Assembly: GCA_009772925.1 (NCBI GenBank)
Contig: WOUQ01000004.1
Coordinates: 230,631 to 294,630, forward strand
Source: a bacterium
GTDB lineage: Bacteria > Pseudomonadota > Gammaproteobacteria > Burkholderiales > Thiobacillaceae
Length of the DNA: 64,000 bases
Direction: 5' to 3'
Shown here one piece after another: positions 25,558-33,743 of the stretch (the first letter of the stretch is position 1; every line of letters starts with the position of its first letter). The notes below the pieces were generated by a model, which was not told the DNA's origin, ran no database searches, and worked only from the letters and a program-made list of their open reading frames with translations. The position numbers and the translations under genes are program-made.

Positions 25558-26970
25558 CTAGGCGACCACGGCCTGCGCATGCGGCCAGGCCGCGTCGAAG
25601 CGGCGCAGGGTTTCCTCGCGGCCGAGCAGCGCCAGGATCTGGTCGATGGCGGGGGTCTGCGCGGTGCCGAACAGGATCAGGCGCAGGGGCATGCCGATCT
25701 GGCCCATCTTCAGGCCGTGCGCGGCGGCGGTGTCTTTCAGCAGTTGGCTCAGGGCCGGCGCCTCCCAGGCCACGTCGGTCAGCGCGGCGCGCAGTTGCGC
25801 GAAGGCGGGCAGGGCGGTCTGCGGCAGCTTGGCGCGCAATTCGTCCACCGCCGCCAGGGCCTGGCGGAAGTAGATGTGCAGGCCGTCGGCCAGTTCCTCG
25901 ACGGTGCTGACCCGCTCCTTCACCAGGCCGATGAGACCGGGCAGTTCGGCATGGCCGGCCGGGTCGATGTCCTGGGCGCGCAGGAAGGGCAGCACCAGTT
26001 CCGCCAGGCGGGCGTTGTCCGCTTCCTTGAGGTAGTGCTGGTTGAGCCAGCCGAGCTTGGAAGCGTCGAAGCGGGCGGCGGAATGGCTGACGTGGCCGAC
26101 GTCGAACCATTCGACGAACTGCTTCAGGTCGAACTTCTCGTCGTCGCCGTGGCTCCAGCCCAGGCGCGCCAGGTAGTTGAGCAGGGCCTCTGGCAGGTAG
26201 CCCTCGTCCCGGTATTGCAGCACCGACACCGCGCCGTGGCGCTTGGACAGGCGCTCGCCGTCCTGGCCGAGGATCATGGGCACGTGCGCGTAGGTGGGGA
26301 TGGGGGCGCCCAGGGCCTGGAGGATGTTGATCTGGCGCGGGGTGTTGTTGACGTGATCGTCGCCGCGGATGACGTGGCTGATGCCCATGTCCCAGTCGTC
26401 CACCACCACGCCGAAGTTGTAGGTGGGCACGCCGTCGCCGCGCACGATGACGAGGTCGTCCAACTCCGTGTTGGCGACGGTGATGGGGCCCTTGATCATG
26501 TCGTGGAAGGTGACTTCGCCTTCGCGCGGGGTCTTGAAGCGGATCACCGGGGTGACGCCCGCTGGCGGCGGCGGCAACGTCTTGCCCGGTTCCGGTCGCC
26601 AGCGCCCGTCATAGCGGGGCTTCTCGCCGCGCGCCTTCTGCGCCTCGCGCATGGCCTCGAGCTCGTCCTTGCTGGCATAGCAGTAGTAGGCGTGGCCTTC
26701 TTCCAGCAACTGGTCGACCACCGCCTTGTAACGCTGCATGCGCTGCATCTGGTAGTAGGGCCCCTCGTCCCAGTCGATGCCCAGCCAGGCCATGCCGTCG
26801 AGGATGGCCTGCACCGAGGCCTGGGTGGAGCGTTCCAGATCGGTGTCCTCGATGCGCAGGACGAAGGTGCCGCCCATCTTGCGGGCGTAGGCCCAGGAGA
26901 ACAGCGCCGTGCGGGCGCCGCCGATGTGCAGGTAGCCGGTGGGCGAGGGAGCGAAACGGGTACGGACCAT
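25558..26970 (-). CDS. gltX: Glutamyl-tRNA synthetase
   Basis: 470 residues starting [18 protein letters not shown]. The class I HIGH motif is HIGG in that segment and KMSKS appears as RLSKRHG. The length and C-terminal anticodon-binding region are usual for bacterial GluRS. The enzyme charges tRNA-Glu. ATG 26970 is chosen because the protein family starts there; upstream codons in frame are not conserved. Confidence 0.97.
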   Translation of the reverse strand: MVRTRFAPSPTGYLHIGGARTALFSWAYARKMGGTFVLRIEDTDLERSTQASVQAILDGMAWLGIDWDEGPYYQMQRMQRYKAVVDQLLEEGHAYYCYASKDELEAMREAQKARGEKPRYDGRWRPEPGKTLPPPPAGVTPVIRFKTPREGEVTFHDMIKGPITVANTELDDLVIVRGDGVPTYNFGVVVDDWDMGISHVIRGDDHVNNTPRQINILQALGAPIPTYAHVPMILGQDGERLSKRHGAVSVLQYRDEGYLPEALLNYLARLGWSHGDDEKFDLKQFVEWFDVGHVSHSAARFDASKLGWLNQHYLKEADNARLAELVLPFLRAQDIDPAGHAELPGLIGLVKERVSTVEELADGLHIYFRQALAAVDELRAKLPQTALPAFAQLRAALTDVAWEAPALSQLLKDTAAAHGLKMGQIGMPLRLILFGTAQTPAIDQILALLGREETLRRFDAAWPHAQAVVA

Positions 26971-27124
26971 GAAGCGATGCGTCGGCGGAAAAAACGCAAT
27001 TCTAATGGATGGCCGCTGCCCGCCCGCCATGCGCGCGCGCAGAAAAAGACTTTGACCGGGAGGTGCGGCCTCATTAGAATGCGCCGCCTCGGGTTGGGCC
27101 GCGCGGCGCGCGGTCCGAATCCGC

Positions 27125-27199
27125 GGGCAGTTAGCTCAGCGGTAGAGCACCGCCTTCACACGGCGGGGGCCACTGGTTCGATCCCAGTACTGCCCACCA
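27125..27199 (+). tRNA. tRNA-Val (anticodon CAC)
   Basis: The 75-base sequence folds as a cloverleaf: acceptor arms GGGCAGT and ACTGCCC, D arm GCTC-GAGC, anticodon arm CCGCC-TTCACAC-GGCGG and T arm ACTGG-TTCGATC-CCAGT. The loop TTCACAC gives anticodon CAC, which reads GUG valine. The 3' CCA is encoded. Confidence 0.93.
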
Positions 27200-27206
27200 A
27201 CCATCC

Positions 27207-27232
27207 AAGCCGGCTTCGCGCCGGCTTTTGTT
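27207..27232 (+). terminator. Rho-independent terminator after tRNA-Val
   Basis: AAGCCGGC and GCCGGCTT form a seven- to eight-pair stem with a short TTCGC loop, followed by TTTTGTTATT. It directly follows the tRNA and precedes the HAD gene, whose start is only a few bases further. Confidence 0.8.
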
Positions 27233-27239
27233 ATTCCGA

Positions 27240-27908
27240 GTGGAGGCGGTCATCGCCGCGCGCTTCGAACTGCTGATCTTCGACTGGGACGGAACCCTGA
27301 TGGATTCCGCCGGGGAGATCGTCGCCTGCATCCAGGCCGCCAGTCGCGACATGGGATTGCCCGAGCCCAGCCGGGAGGAAGCCAGCCACATCATTGGCCT
27401 GGGTCTGCGCCAGGCCCTGCTGACCCTGTTCCCGGACTTGCCTGAGGAACGGCATGAGCCCCTCGCCGACCATTATCGGCGGCATTACCTGGGCCGGGAT
27501 GCCGAGATTCCCCTGTTCGAGGGCGCCCGCGAACTGGTGGCGGACCTGCGCGCGCGCGGCCATCTGCTGGCGGTGGCCACCGGCAAGGCGCGGCGCGGCC
27601 TCGACCGCGCTTTCGGGCATAGCGGCCTGGGGCCTTTCTTCCACGCCTCGCGCACCGCCGATGAAACCTTCTCCAAGCCTCATCCGGCGATGATCGAGGA
27701 ATTGCTGGACGAACTCGCGGTGGCGCCTGAGCGCGCCCTGATGATCGGCGATACCAGCCACGACCTGGAAATGGCGCGCAACGCCGGCGTCGCCTCGCTG
27801 GCCGCCGCCTATGGCGCGCATCCCGCCGAGGGGCTGGCCGAGCATGGCGCCCTGGCCCTCTGCCACAGCTTCGCCGAACTGGCGGAATGGCTGCGCAACA
27901 ACGCCTGA
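27240..27908 (+). CDS. HAD-superfamily phosphatase, phosphoglycolate phosphatase-like
   Basis: About 222 residues. HAD motif I is LIFDWDGTLMDS, motif II is in VATGKARRGL, the lysine of motif III is in FSKPHPAMI and motif IV is MIGDTSHDLEMARNAG. The cap domain between motifs I and II gives the Gph/YqaB type. The start is not certain: GTG 27240 and TTG 27228 are in frame and both lie next to the tRNA terminator. Related proteins beside Rieske and S49 protease genes in betaproteobacteria are often annotated only as HAD-IA family. Translation ends inside the next gene. Confidence 0.85.
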   Translation: MEAVIAARFELLIFDWDGTLMDSAGEIVACIQAASRDMGLPEPSREEASHIIGLGLRQALLTLFPDLPEERHEPLADHYRRHYLGRDAEIPLFEGARELVADLRARGHLLAVATGKARRGLDRAFGHSGLGPFFHASRTADETFSKPHPAMIEELLDELAVAPERALMIGDTSHDLEMARNAGVASLAAAYGAHPAEGLAEHGALALCHSFAELAEWLRNNA

Positions 27909-28234
27909 TCTGCGCCAGCACCGACCTGAGCGAGGCAGGCCGCGCGGTGCGTTTCGAGCTGCGCCGCGGCGAGGGCGTGGTGCCGGCCTTCGCCGTGCGC
28001 TGGCGTGGCGAGGTGCGCGCCTATCTCAACCGTTGCGGCCACGTGCCCGTGGAGATGGATTGGCAGGCCGGCGAGTTCTTCGACCACTCGCGGCTATACT
28101 TGATCTGCGCCACGCATGGCGCGCTGTATGACCCGGCCACCGGCGCCTGCCTGGGTGGGCGCTGCGACGGCCGGGGTCTTGTCGCCGTGCCGGCGGTCGA
28201 ACGCGACGGCAAAGTTTATTGCGAGGAATCCTGA
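27887..28234 (+). CDS. Rieske [2Fe-2S] protein
   Basis: 115 residues starting MAAQQRLICA, overlapping the HAD gene by 22 bases. The cluster ligands are Cys50 and His52 in NRCGHVP and Cys74 and His77 in LICATHGALYD, the Rieske C-x-H...C-x2-H pattern. It has no signal peptide, so it is a soluble ferredoxin-like component or a stand-alone Rieske protein. The electron partner is unknown. Its stop TGA directly abuts the ATG of the S49 protease. Confidence 0.88.
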   Translation: MAAQQRLICASTDLSEAGRAVRFELRRGEGVVPAFAVRWRGEVRAYLNRCGHVPVEMDWQAGEFFDHSRLYLICATHGALYDPATGACLGGRCDGRGLVAVPAVERDGKVYCEES

Positions 28235-29170
28235 ATGGCCGAACCATCCGATGCGGAACGCGGCGCGCTGGAGCGCCTGTTGCTCGCCCATCTCGACGAG
28301 CAGCGCAAGGCGCGGCGCTGGGGCATGTTCTTCAAGGCGCTGGGCCTGGTCTGGCTGTTCCTGCTGCTGGTCATGCTGCTCAGCTATGGCGACGATTTCC
28401 AATCACCGGGCCCGCACACCGCCCTGGTCGATCTCAACGGCGAGATCGGCGGCGATGGCGGTCCCAGTGCCGACAGCCTCATCTCCGCGCTCAACGGCGC
28501 TTTCGAGGACGGCAACACGCGGGGCGTGGTGCTGCGCATCAACAGCCCCGGCGGCAGCCCGGTGCAGGCCGGCCAGGTTTATGACGAAATCCGCCGCCTG
28601 CGCGCCAAGTACCCGAAAATCCCGCTGTATGTCGTGGTGGACGATATTTGCGCCTCCGGCGGCTACTACATCGCCGCCGCGGCCGACCGCATCTTCGTCG
28701 ACAAGGCTTCTTTGGTGGGCTCCATCGGCGTGCTCATGGATGGCTTCGGCTTCACCGAGAGCATGCGGAAGTTGGGCATCGAGCGTCGCCTGCTGACGGC
28801 GGGGGACAACAAGGGCTTCCTCGACCCGTTCTCGCCGGTCGATCCCGAACAGCTCGCGCATGCCCGCGCCATGCTGGGCGAGGTGCATGGGCAGTTCATC
28901 CGCATGGTGCGGGAAGGTCGCGGCGACCGCCTCAAGGAAACCCCGGACATGTTCAGCGGACTGATCTGGAGCGGCGCCCGCAGCATCGAGCTGGGTCTGG
29001 CCGATGCGCTGGGCGGTCTCGATTACGTGGCGCGGGAGGTGATCCAGGTCGAGAACATCGCCGACTACACGCCGCATGAAGGACTCGCGGAACGGCTCGC
29101 GCGCCGCATCGGCACCGCCATGGGACAGGCTATGGCGCCCTGGGCGCGGGATGATACGGTGCTGCGATGA
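28235..29170 (+). CDS. Signal peptide peptidase SppA-type (S49 family) protease
   Basis: 311 residues. A single N-terminal membrane helix (FFKALGLVWLFLLLVMLLSYG) anchors a periplasmic ClpP-like domain. The catalytic serine is Ser141 in DDICASGGYY and the lysine is Lys193 in GDNKGFLDPF, the Ser/Lys dyad of short-form SppA. These enzymes degrade leftover signal peptides. The gene follows the Rieske gene without a gap and overlaps rof. Confidence 0.92.
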   Translation: MAEPSDAERGALERLLLAHLDEQRKARRWGMFFKALGLVWLFLLLVMLLSYGDDFQSPGPHTALVDLNGEIGGDGGPSADSLISALNGAFEDGNTRGVVLRINSPGGSPVQAGQVYDEIRRLRAKYPKIPLYVVVDDICASGGYYIAAAADRIFVDKASLVGSIGVLMDGFGFTESMRKLGIERRLLTAGDNKGFLDPFSPVDPEQLAHARAMLGEVHGQFIRMVREGRGDRLKETPDMFSGLIWSGARSIELGLADALGGLDYVAREVIQVENIADYTPHEGLAERLARRIGTAMGQAMAPWARDDTVLR

Positions 29171-29412
29171 GCGCGACGGATTACGTGCCCATCGCCTGCG
29201 CGCAGCACGAGAAGCTGGAATATGCCGTGTTGCGCCGGCAGAAGCTGCGCGTCGAGTTGGCGGACGCGGCCGGTGGCCGCCTTGGACGGGTGGTGCTGCC
29301 GACCGACGTGGTCACCCGTGACGGTGCCGAATGGCTGAACTATCGCGCCGAGGACGGCGAGGGCGTGGTGCGTCTGGATCGCATCCTGGCTTTTAGCCCG
29401 GTGCCGGCGTGA
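29167..29412 (+). CDS. rof: Rho-binding antiterminator Rof-like
   Basis: 81 residues starting at ATG 29167, which overlaps the SppA stop (ATGA). The protein matches the Rof/YaeO pattern: a YxPIxC start (YVPIACAQHEKLEYA), a beta-rich middle ([23 protein letters not shown]) and the final VRLDRILAFSPV. Rof binds the Rho primary RNA site and reduces Rho-dependent termination. Identification is by recalled similarity to the E. coli protein, not a search. Confidence 0.8.
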   Translation: MSATDYVPIACAQHEKLEYAVLRRQKLRVELADAAGGRLGRVVLPTDVVTRDGAEWLNYRAEDGEGVVRLDRILAFSPVPA

Positions 29413-29435
29413 TGCGTCCGCAACGCGCGGCGCGC

Positions 29436-29471
29436 AAATAAAACGCCCGCGGGCCGAGGCCGCGCGGGCGT
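29436..29471 (-). terminator. Terminator of the phasin gene
   Basis: On the minus strand ACGCCCGCG and CGCGGGCGT form a strong stem with a short GC-rich loop, followed by TTTTATTT. It lies 28 bases after the phasin stop codon and faces the rof gene, which ends just before it. Confidence 0.8.
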
Positions 29472-29499
29472 GGAGGTGCTGATTTCCGCGTCGCGGTGA

Positions 29500-29874
29500 T
29501 CAGGCGGGCATCTTCATCATGCCGGTGGCGCGGGTGGCCTGTTCACGGGCGACTTTCACGCCTTCCTGGAACATGGCGCCGTACTCGTTGCCGGATTCGT
29601 TGGCAAAGGCCATGCCTTCACGCAGGGCGGCCATGTTGCGCTCGCCACACTCGCGCAGCAGGGCGGTCTGGCCGGCCATCAGATCCTGATAGCCCTTGGC
29701 CTTGGTGATCAGTTCCAGACCACGGGCGCTGGCGTCCATGTAGAAAGCGGCCAGATCGGCCTGGTACTGGAACATTTTTTCGAAGGTGCGCTGGTTCAGC
29801 TCGCCGATGCGACGGGCGGATTCCATGGCGGTCTCGGTGGACTGCTCGATCAGTTCGATGATTTCCTTTTGCAT
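29500..29874 (-). CDS. phaP: Phasin family protein
   Basis: 124 residues starting MQKEIIELIEQSTETAMESARR after AGGAGAAATGTC. The protein is an amphipathic helical bundle of the phasin_2 type, including FEKMFQYQADLAAFYMDASARGLELITKAKGYQDLMAGQTALLRE. Phasins coat PHA granules and control their size and number. Regulation by PhaR is expected; the upstream region has a matching palindromic site. It lies downstream of phaR, the last gene of the phaA-phaB-phaR-phaP run on this strand. Confidence 0.93.
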   Translation of the reverse strand: MQKEIIELIEQSTETAMESARRIGELNQRTFEKMFQYQADLAAFYMDASARGLELITKAKGYQDLMAGQTALLRECGERNMAALREGMAFANESGNEYGAMFQEGVKVAREQATRATGMMKMPA

Positions 29875-29912
29875 GACATTTCTCCTGGATTCAAGTGGGT
29901 GGATAGCGCCAT

Positions 29913-29944
29913 TTGTGCAATGCAACAAATGTTGCAGCGCACAA
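29913..29944. promoter_or_regulatory. Candidate PhaR operator upstream of the phasin gene
   Basis: Two nested inverted repeats are seen: TTGTGC (29913-29918) with GCACAA (29939-29944), and TGCAACA (29921-29927) with TGTTGCA (29930-29936). The same TTGTGC...GCACAA arms occur upstream of phaE. PhaR proteins are known to bind TGCA-containing sites at phasin promoters and to be released by PHA granules. Confidence 0.6.
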
Positions 29945-29987
29945 TATCCAACACCAACCACTGTGTCAACACCCCGGAGAAAAAAAT

Positions 29988-30458
29988 TTACGGGTTGTTC
30001 TTGCCCTTGCCCTCGGCATCGGCATTGCGTCGGGTGGTTTCCTCCATGTCCTTCCAGAAACTCATGTTCTGCTGGCCGAGTTTCAACCAGAAATCCATGG
30101 GATTGCCGCTCCAGATGCCCTGCATGTGCTCGCTGAACATGCGCTGCTGCTTGAGGAACAGGTCCAGGTTCTGATCCAGGAAGCTGGTGAAGGCGGCCTG
30201 GGCGGTGTCCCCGTAGAAGCGGATGAAGCGCTCCAGCATGGTGGCGGTGAACATGGGCGAACCGCCGGCCTCCTGCTCCATGATGATCTGCAGCAGGATG
30301 CCGCGGGTGATGTCCTGCTCGTTCTGGGAATCCACCACCTTGAAGGGCACGGAGCGCATGACCAGTTCCTTCACCTCGGCAAGCGTGATGTAGCGGCTTT
30401 CTTCGGTGTCGTAGAGCCGCCGGTTGGGATACTTCTTGATCAGGCGTTCGTTGCTCAT
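29988..30458 (-). CDS. phaR: PHA synthesis repressor PhaR
   Basis: 156 residues starting MSNERLIKKYPNRRLYDTEESRYITLAEVKELV, the PhaR N-terminal DNA-binding region. The PHB_acc domains (VVDSQNEQDITRGILLQIIMEQE..., SFLDQNLDLFLKQQRMFSEHMQG) bind PHA granules. PhaR represses phasin and its own gene until granules titrate it away. It sits between phaB and the phasin gene on the same strand, with candidate operators on the downstream side and at the phaA/phaE divergence. Confidence 0.94.
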   Translation of the reverse strand: MSNERLIKKYPNRRLYDTEESRYITLAEVKELVMRSVPFKVVDSQNEQDITRGILLQIIMEQEAGGSPMFTATMLERFIRFYGDTAQAAFTSFLDQNLDLFLKQQRMFSEHMQGIWSGNPMDFWLKLGQQNMSFWKDMEETTRRNADAEGKGKNNP

Positions 30459-30516
30459 GGCTTGTTCCTTCCCTGCGCGATGGCCGGCGGGCGGCGCCCG
30501 CCGGCGTTTTGCCGTG

Positions 30517-31263
30517 TCAACACATATGCTGGCCACCATTGGCGGCGATGTTGGCGCCGGTGATGAAGGCGCCGTCCTCGCTGGCCAGGAAGGTCACCAG
30601 GGCGGCGATCTCCTCCGGCTTGCCCAGACGGCCCACGGGGATCTGCGCGATGATCTGATTGCGCACGTCCTCGGGAATGGCCATCACCATCTCGGTGCCG
30701 ATGTAGCCGGGCGAGACGGAGTTGACCGTGATGCCCTTCTTCGCCGTCTCCTGCGCCAGGGCCATGGTGAAGCCGTGCATGCCGGCCTTGGCGGCGGAGT
30801 AGTTGGTCTGGCCGAACTGGCCCTTCTGGCCGTTGATCGAGGAGATGTTGATCACCCGACCCCAGGCCTTGTTCAGCATGCCGTCGATGAACTGCTTGGT
30901 GACGTTGAACACCGAATCCAGGTTCACGGTCAGCACGGCGTTCCACTGGCTGTCGCTCATCTTGCGGAAGGTGCCGTCCTTGGTGATGCCGGCGTTGTTC
31001 ACCAGCACATCGACGCCGCCAAAGTCGGCGTTGAGCTTGTCGCCCATGGCCTTGCAATCCTCGAAGCTGGACACGTCGCACTTGACGATGGCCATGTCGA
31101 AGCCGGCCGCGGCCATCTTGGCCTTCCACTCGTTGGCCTGGGCCTCGTCCATGTAGGTGGACACCACCTTGCAGCCGGCCTGGGCCAGCTTGATGCAGAT
31201 GGCGGTGCCGATACCGCCCGTGCCACCGGTGACCAGGGCGACTTTTCCGTTCAATCCACTCAT
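30517..31263 (-). CDS. phaB: Acetoacetyl-CoA reductase
   Basis: 248 residues starting MSGLNGKVALVTGGTGGIG, whose Gly-rich motif binds NADPH. The short-chain dehydrogenase catalytic residues are Ser in ISSINGQKG and Tyr/Lys in NYSAAKAG. The enzyme reduces acetoacetyl-CoA to (R)-3-hydroxybutyryl-CoA for PHA synthesis. It follows phaA by 16 bases in the same operon. Confidence 0.95.
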   Translation of the reverse strand: MSGLNGKVALVTGGTGGIGTAICIKLAQAGCKVVSTYMDEAQANEWKAKMAAAGFDMAIVKCDVSSFEDCKAMGDKLNADFGGVDVLVNNAGITKDGTFRKMSDSQWNAVLTVNLDSVFNVTKQFIDGMLNKAWGRVINISSINGQKGQFGQTNYSAAKAGMHGFTMALAQETAKKGITVNSVSPGYIGTEMVMAIPEDVRNQIIAQIPVGRLGKPEEIAALVTFLASEDGAFITGANIAANGGQHMC

Positions 31264-31279
31264 TGCTTGTTCCTTTTTG

Positions 31280-32464
31280 TCAGATACGTTCAACCGCCAG
31301 GGCGACACCCTGGCCGCCACCGATGCACAGGGTGGCGAGACCCTTGTTGGCGCCGGTGCGCTGCATGCCATACAACAGGGTCACCAGGATGCGGGCGCCG
31401 GAAGCGCCGATGGGGTGACCGATGGAGATGGCACCACCGCTCACGTTCACGTTCACCGGGTCGAAGCCCAGTTCCTTGTTGACCGACATGGCCTGGGCGG
31501 CGAAGGCCTCGTTGGCTTCGATCATGTCCAGATCCTTGGCGGACCAGCCGGCGCGGTCCAGGCATTTGCGCACGGCGGGGATCGGGCCGGTGCCCATGAT
31601 GGCCGGATCGACGCCAGCGCTGCCGAACGAGACCACGCGGGCGATGGGCGTCAGGCCGAGTTGCTTGGCCATGGCGCCGGACATCACCACCACGCCGGCG
31701 GCGCCATCGTTGATGCCGGAGGCGTTGCCGGCGGTCACCGAGCCGTCCTTCTTGAAGGCGGGCTTCAGCTTGGCCAGGCTCTCCGCCGTGGTGCCGGCAC
31801 GCGGAAACTCGTCCTTGGCGAAGACGACGGGGTCGCCCTTGCGCTGGGGAATCTCGACGGGAATGATCTCCGCCTCGAAATGGCCCGCATTCTGGGCGGC
31901 CTCGGTACGCTGTTGCGAGGTGGCCGCGAACAGGTCCTGTTCGGCGCGGCTGAACTCGTACTTGGCGGCGATGTTCTCGGCGGTGATGCCCATGTGGCAG
32001 TCGTTGAAGGCGCACCACAGGCCGTCCTGGATCATGGTATCCACCAGTTCCCAGTTGCCCATGCGCTGGCCGTTGCGCGACCTGGGTAGCACGTGGGGCG
32101 ACAGGCTCATGTTCTCCTGGCCGCCGGCGATGACGATGCCGGAATCGCCGCATTGCACCGCCTGGGCGGCGAGATGCACGGCCTTCAGGCCCGAGCCGCA
32201 GACCTTGTTGATGGTAAGCGCGGAGACCGAGTCCGGCAGACCGCCGGCCAGCGCCGCCTGGCGCGCCGGATTCTGGCCGACGCCGGCTTGCAGGACCTGG
32301 CCGAGGATGACCTCGTCGATCTGCCCGGGTTGCAGATTGGCCCGCGCGAGCAGGCCCCGGATCACATGCGCACCCAGTTGGCTGGCGGCAATGCCGGCCA
32401 GCGAACCGCCGAAGGCGCCGACGGCGGTGCGACCCGCGGCCACAATGACCACATCGTTGAACAT
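31280..32464 (-). CDS. phaA: Acetyl-CoA C-acetyltransferase (beta-ketothiolase)
   Basis: 394 residues starting MFNDVVIVAAGRTAVGAFGGS after AGGAGACTTCC. The nucleophile cysteine lies in NKVCGSGLKAV; the acid/base residues lie in NEAFAAQ, GHPIGASGARI and CIGGGQGVAL. The enzyme condenses two acetyl-CoA to acetoacetyl-CoA, the first step of the phaA-phaB-phaE-phaC pathway. It is divergent from phaE across a 142-base region with palindromes. Confidence 0.95.
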   Translation of the reverse strand: MFNDVVIVAAGRTAVGAFGGSLAGIAASQLGAHVIRGLLARANLQPGQIDEVILGQVLQAGVGQNPARQAALAGGLPDSVSALTINKVCGSGLKAVHLAAQAVQCGDSGIVIAGGQENMSLSPHVLPRSRNGQRMGNWELVDTMIQDGLWCAFNDCHMGITAENIAAKYEFSRAEQDLFAATSQQRTEAAQNAGHFEAEIIPVEIPQRKGDPVVFAKDEFPRAGTTAESLAKLKPAFKKDGSVTAGNASGINDGAAGVVVMSGAMAKQLGLTPIARVVSFGSAGVDPAIMGTGPIPAVRKCLDRAGWSAKDLDMIEANEAFAAQAMSVNKELGFDPVNVNVSGGAISIGHPIGASGARILVTLLYGMQRTGANKGLATLCIGGGQGVALAVERI

Positions 32465-32525
32465 ATGGAAGTCTCCTGACAAATGAGGAATGCTTCCTCC
32501 CCCGTTTCAAATTCTATCCGCGTTT

Positions 32526-32564
32526 TTGTGCACTGCACTTGACAAAATTTGTTGCGGTGCACAA
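32526..32564. promoter_or_regulatory. Divergent phaA/phaE control region with candidate PhaR site
   Basis: TTGTGCAC (32526-32533) and GTGCACAA (32557-32564) form an inverted repeat. Between them lies TTGACA (32539-32544), a good -35 box; AAGAAT at 32563-32568 is a weak -10 at 18 bases for transcription into phaE. A repressor on the arms would cover this promoter. The arms match those upstream of the phasin gene. Confidence 0.55.
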
Positions 32565-32606
32565 GAATGCATCGGCTAATCCGCTTTTACCGTGAAGGAG
32601 GGGACC

Positions 32607-33728
32607 GTGGGCACCACGAACAACTGGATGGACGGCTGGCTGGAATCGCAGCAGAAATACTGGACTGCCTGGGCGGATATGGCCCAGCGCGGCATGAAGG
32701 CGCCGGAGGCGCCGAAGAACCCCCTGGCCGAAGGCCTGAACCAGTGGTGGCAGGCGCTGTCGCCGATGACGCCGCCGGTCGGCCGGGAAGTGTTCGACCG
32801 CCTCATGGATGTCAGCAAGGGCTACTTCAGCCTGGCCGAGCAGTTCATGGGGGGAGCCAAGAATGCGGGCGGCATGGACGCCGTCAACGGCTGGCTGGAC
32901 GGCATGCAGAAGATGTGGAGCGACTGGTCCCAGGCCGGCGCCGCCTTCCGTCCGGAGGCCTTCTTCCCGCAGAACCAGTTCAAGGGCCTGACCACCTTCT
33001 GGGACCTGCCCATGGACACCTGGAACCGGCTCGCCGCCAACATCATGCCCATGCCCGGCGACTTCACCCAGGCTTTCCATCCCGAGGGCAGCCACGCGGT
33101 GAAGGACCAGGTCAACAAGTTCCTCTCCATTCCCGCTGTCGGCTACACGCGGGAAGCCCAGGAGCAGTACCAGATCCTGGCGCAGCGCCAGATGGACTAC
33201 ATGGGCGCCATGCAGGCCTACCAGGGCGCCTTCGGCAAGCTCGGCTTCGAGACCACCAAGCAGTTCCAGCAATCGCTGCAAGAACGCGCCAAGGAGGGCA
33301 AGCCCATCTCCTCGCTGCGCGAGCTGTACGACCAGTGGGTGGAAATGAGCGAGGCCGCCTACGCCGATTTCGTCATGACCCAGGAATACCAGACCCTCTA
33401 CGGCCGCCTGGTGAACACCCTGCTGGCGGTGAAACAGCAGATGGCGCGCATGGTCGACCAGACCCTGGAAGCCATGCACATGCCTACCCACGCCGAGATC
33501 AGCACCCTGCAATGCCGGCAGCAGGAGTTGCGTCGCGACAACCTGAAGTTACACAAGGAAATCAAGGCGATGCAGACACAACTTGAAGCTTTGCGTAAGA
33601 CATTGTTGCAAGGCAAGGTGGAGGTCGAAGCCGACGCAGAGCCGAAAGCCAAGCGTGCCGGCACGGCCAGGTCCGCCGCCGCGAAACCGACAGCCACCAA
33701 GCGCGCCCCCGCCGCCAAATCCAAGTAA
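32607..33728 (+). CDS. phaE: Class III PHA synthase subunit PhaE
   Basis: 373 residues from GTG 32607, seven bases after GGAGGGG. The PhaE family pattern is seen: Trp-rich N-terminus (NNWMDGWLESQQKYWTAWADMAQRGM), a long helical middle with FLSIPAVGYTREAQEQYQ, and a coiled C-terminal stretch (STLQCRQQELRRDNLKLHKEIKAMQTQLEALRK) followed by a Lys/Ala-rich tail. PhaE is needed for activity of the class III synthase; both genes are adjacent as usual. Confidence 0.94.
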   Translation: MGTTNNWMDGWLESQQKYWTAWADMAQRGMKAPEAPKNPLAEGLNQWWQALSPMTPPVGREVFDRLMDVSKGYFSLAEQFMGGAKNAGGMDAVNGWLDGMQKMWSDWSQAGAAFRPEAFFPQNQFKGLTTFWDLPMDTWNRLAANIMPMPGDFTQAFHPEGSHAVKDQVNKFLSIPAVGYTREAQEQYQILAQRQMDYMGAMQAYQGAFGKLGFETTKQFQQSLQERAKEGKPISSLRELYDQWVEMSEAAYADFVMTQEYQTLYGRLVNTLLAVKQQMARMVDQTLEAMHMPTHAEISTLQCRQQELRRDNLKLHKEIKAMQTQLEALRKTLLQGKVEVEADAEPKAKRAGTARSAAAKPTATKRAPAAKSK

Positions 33729-33743
33729 TCCAGGAGACCCCCC

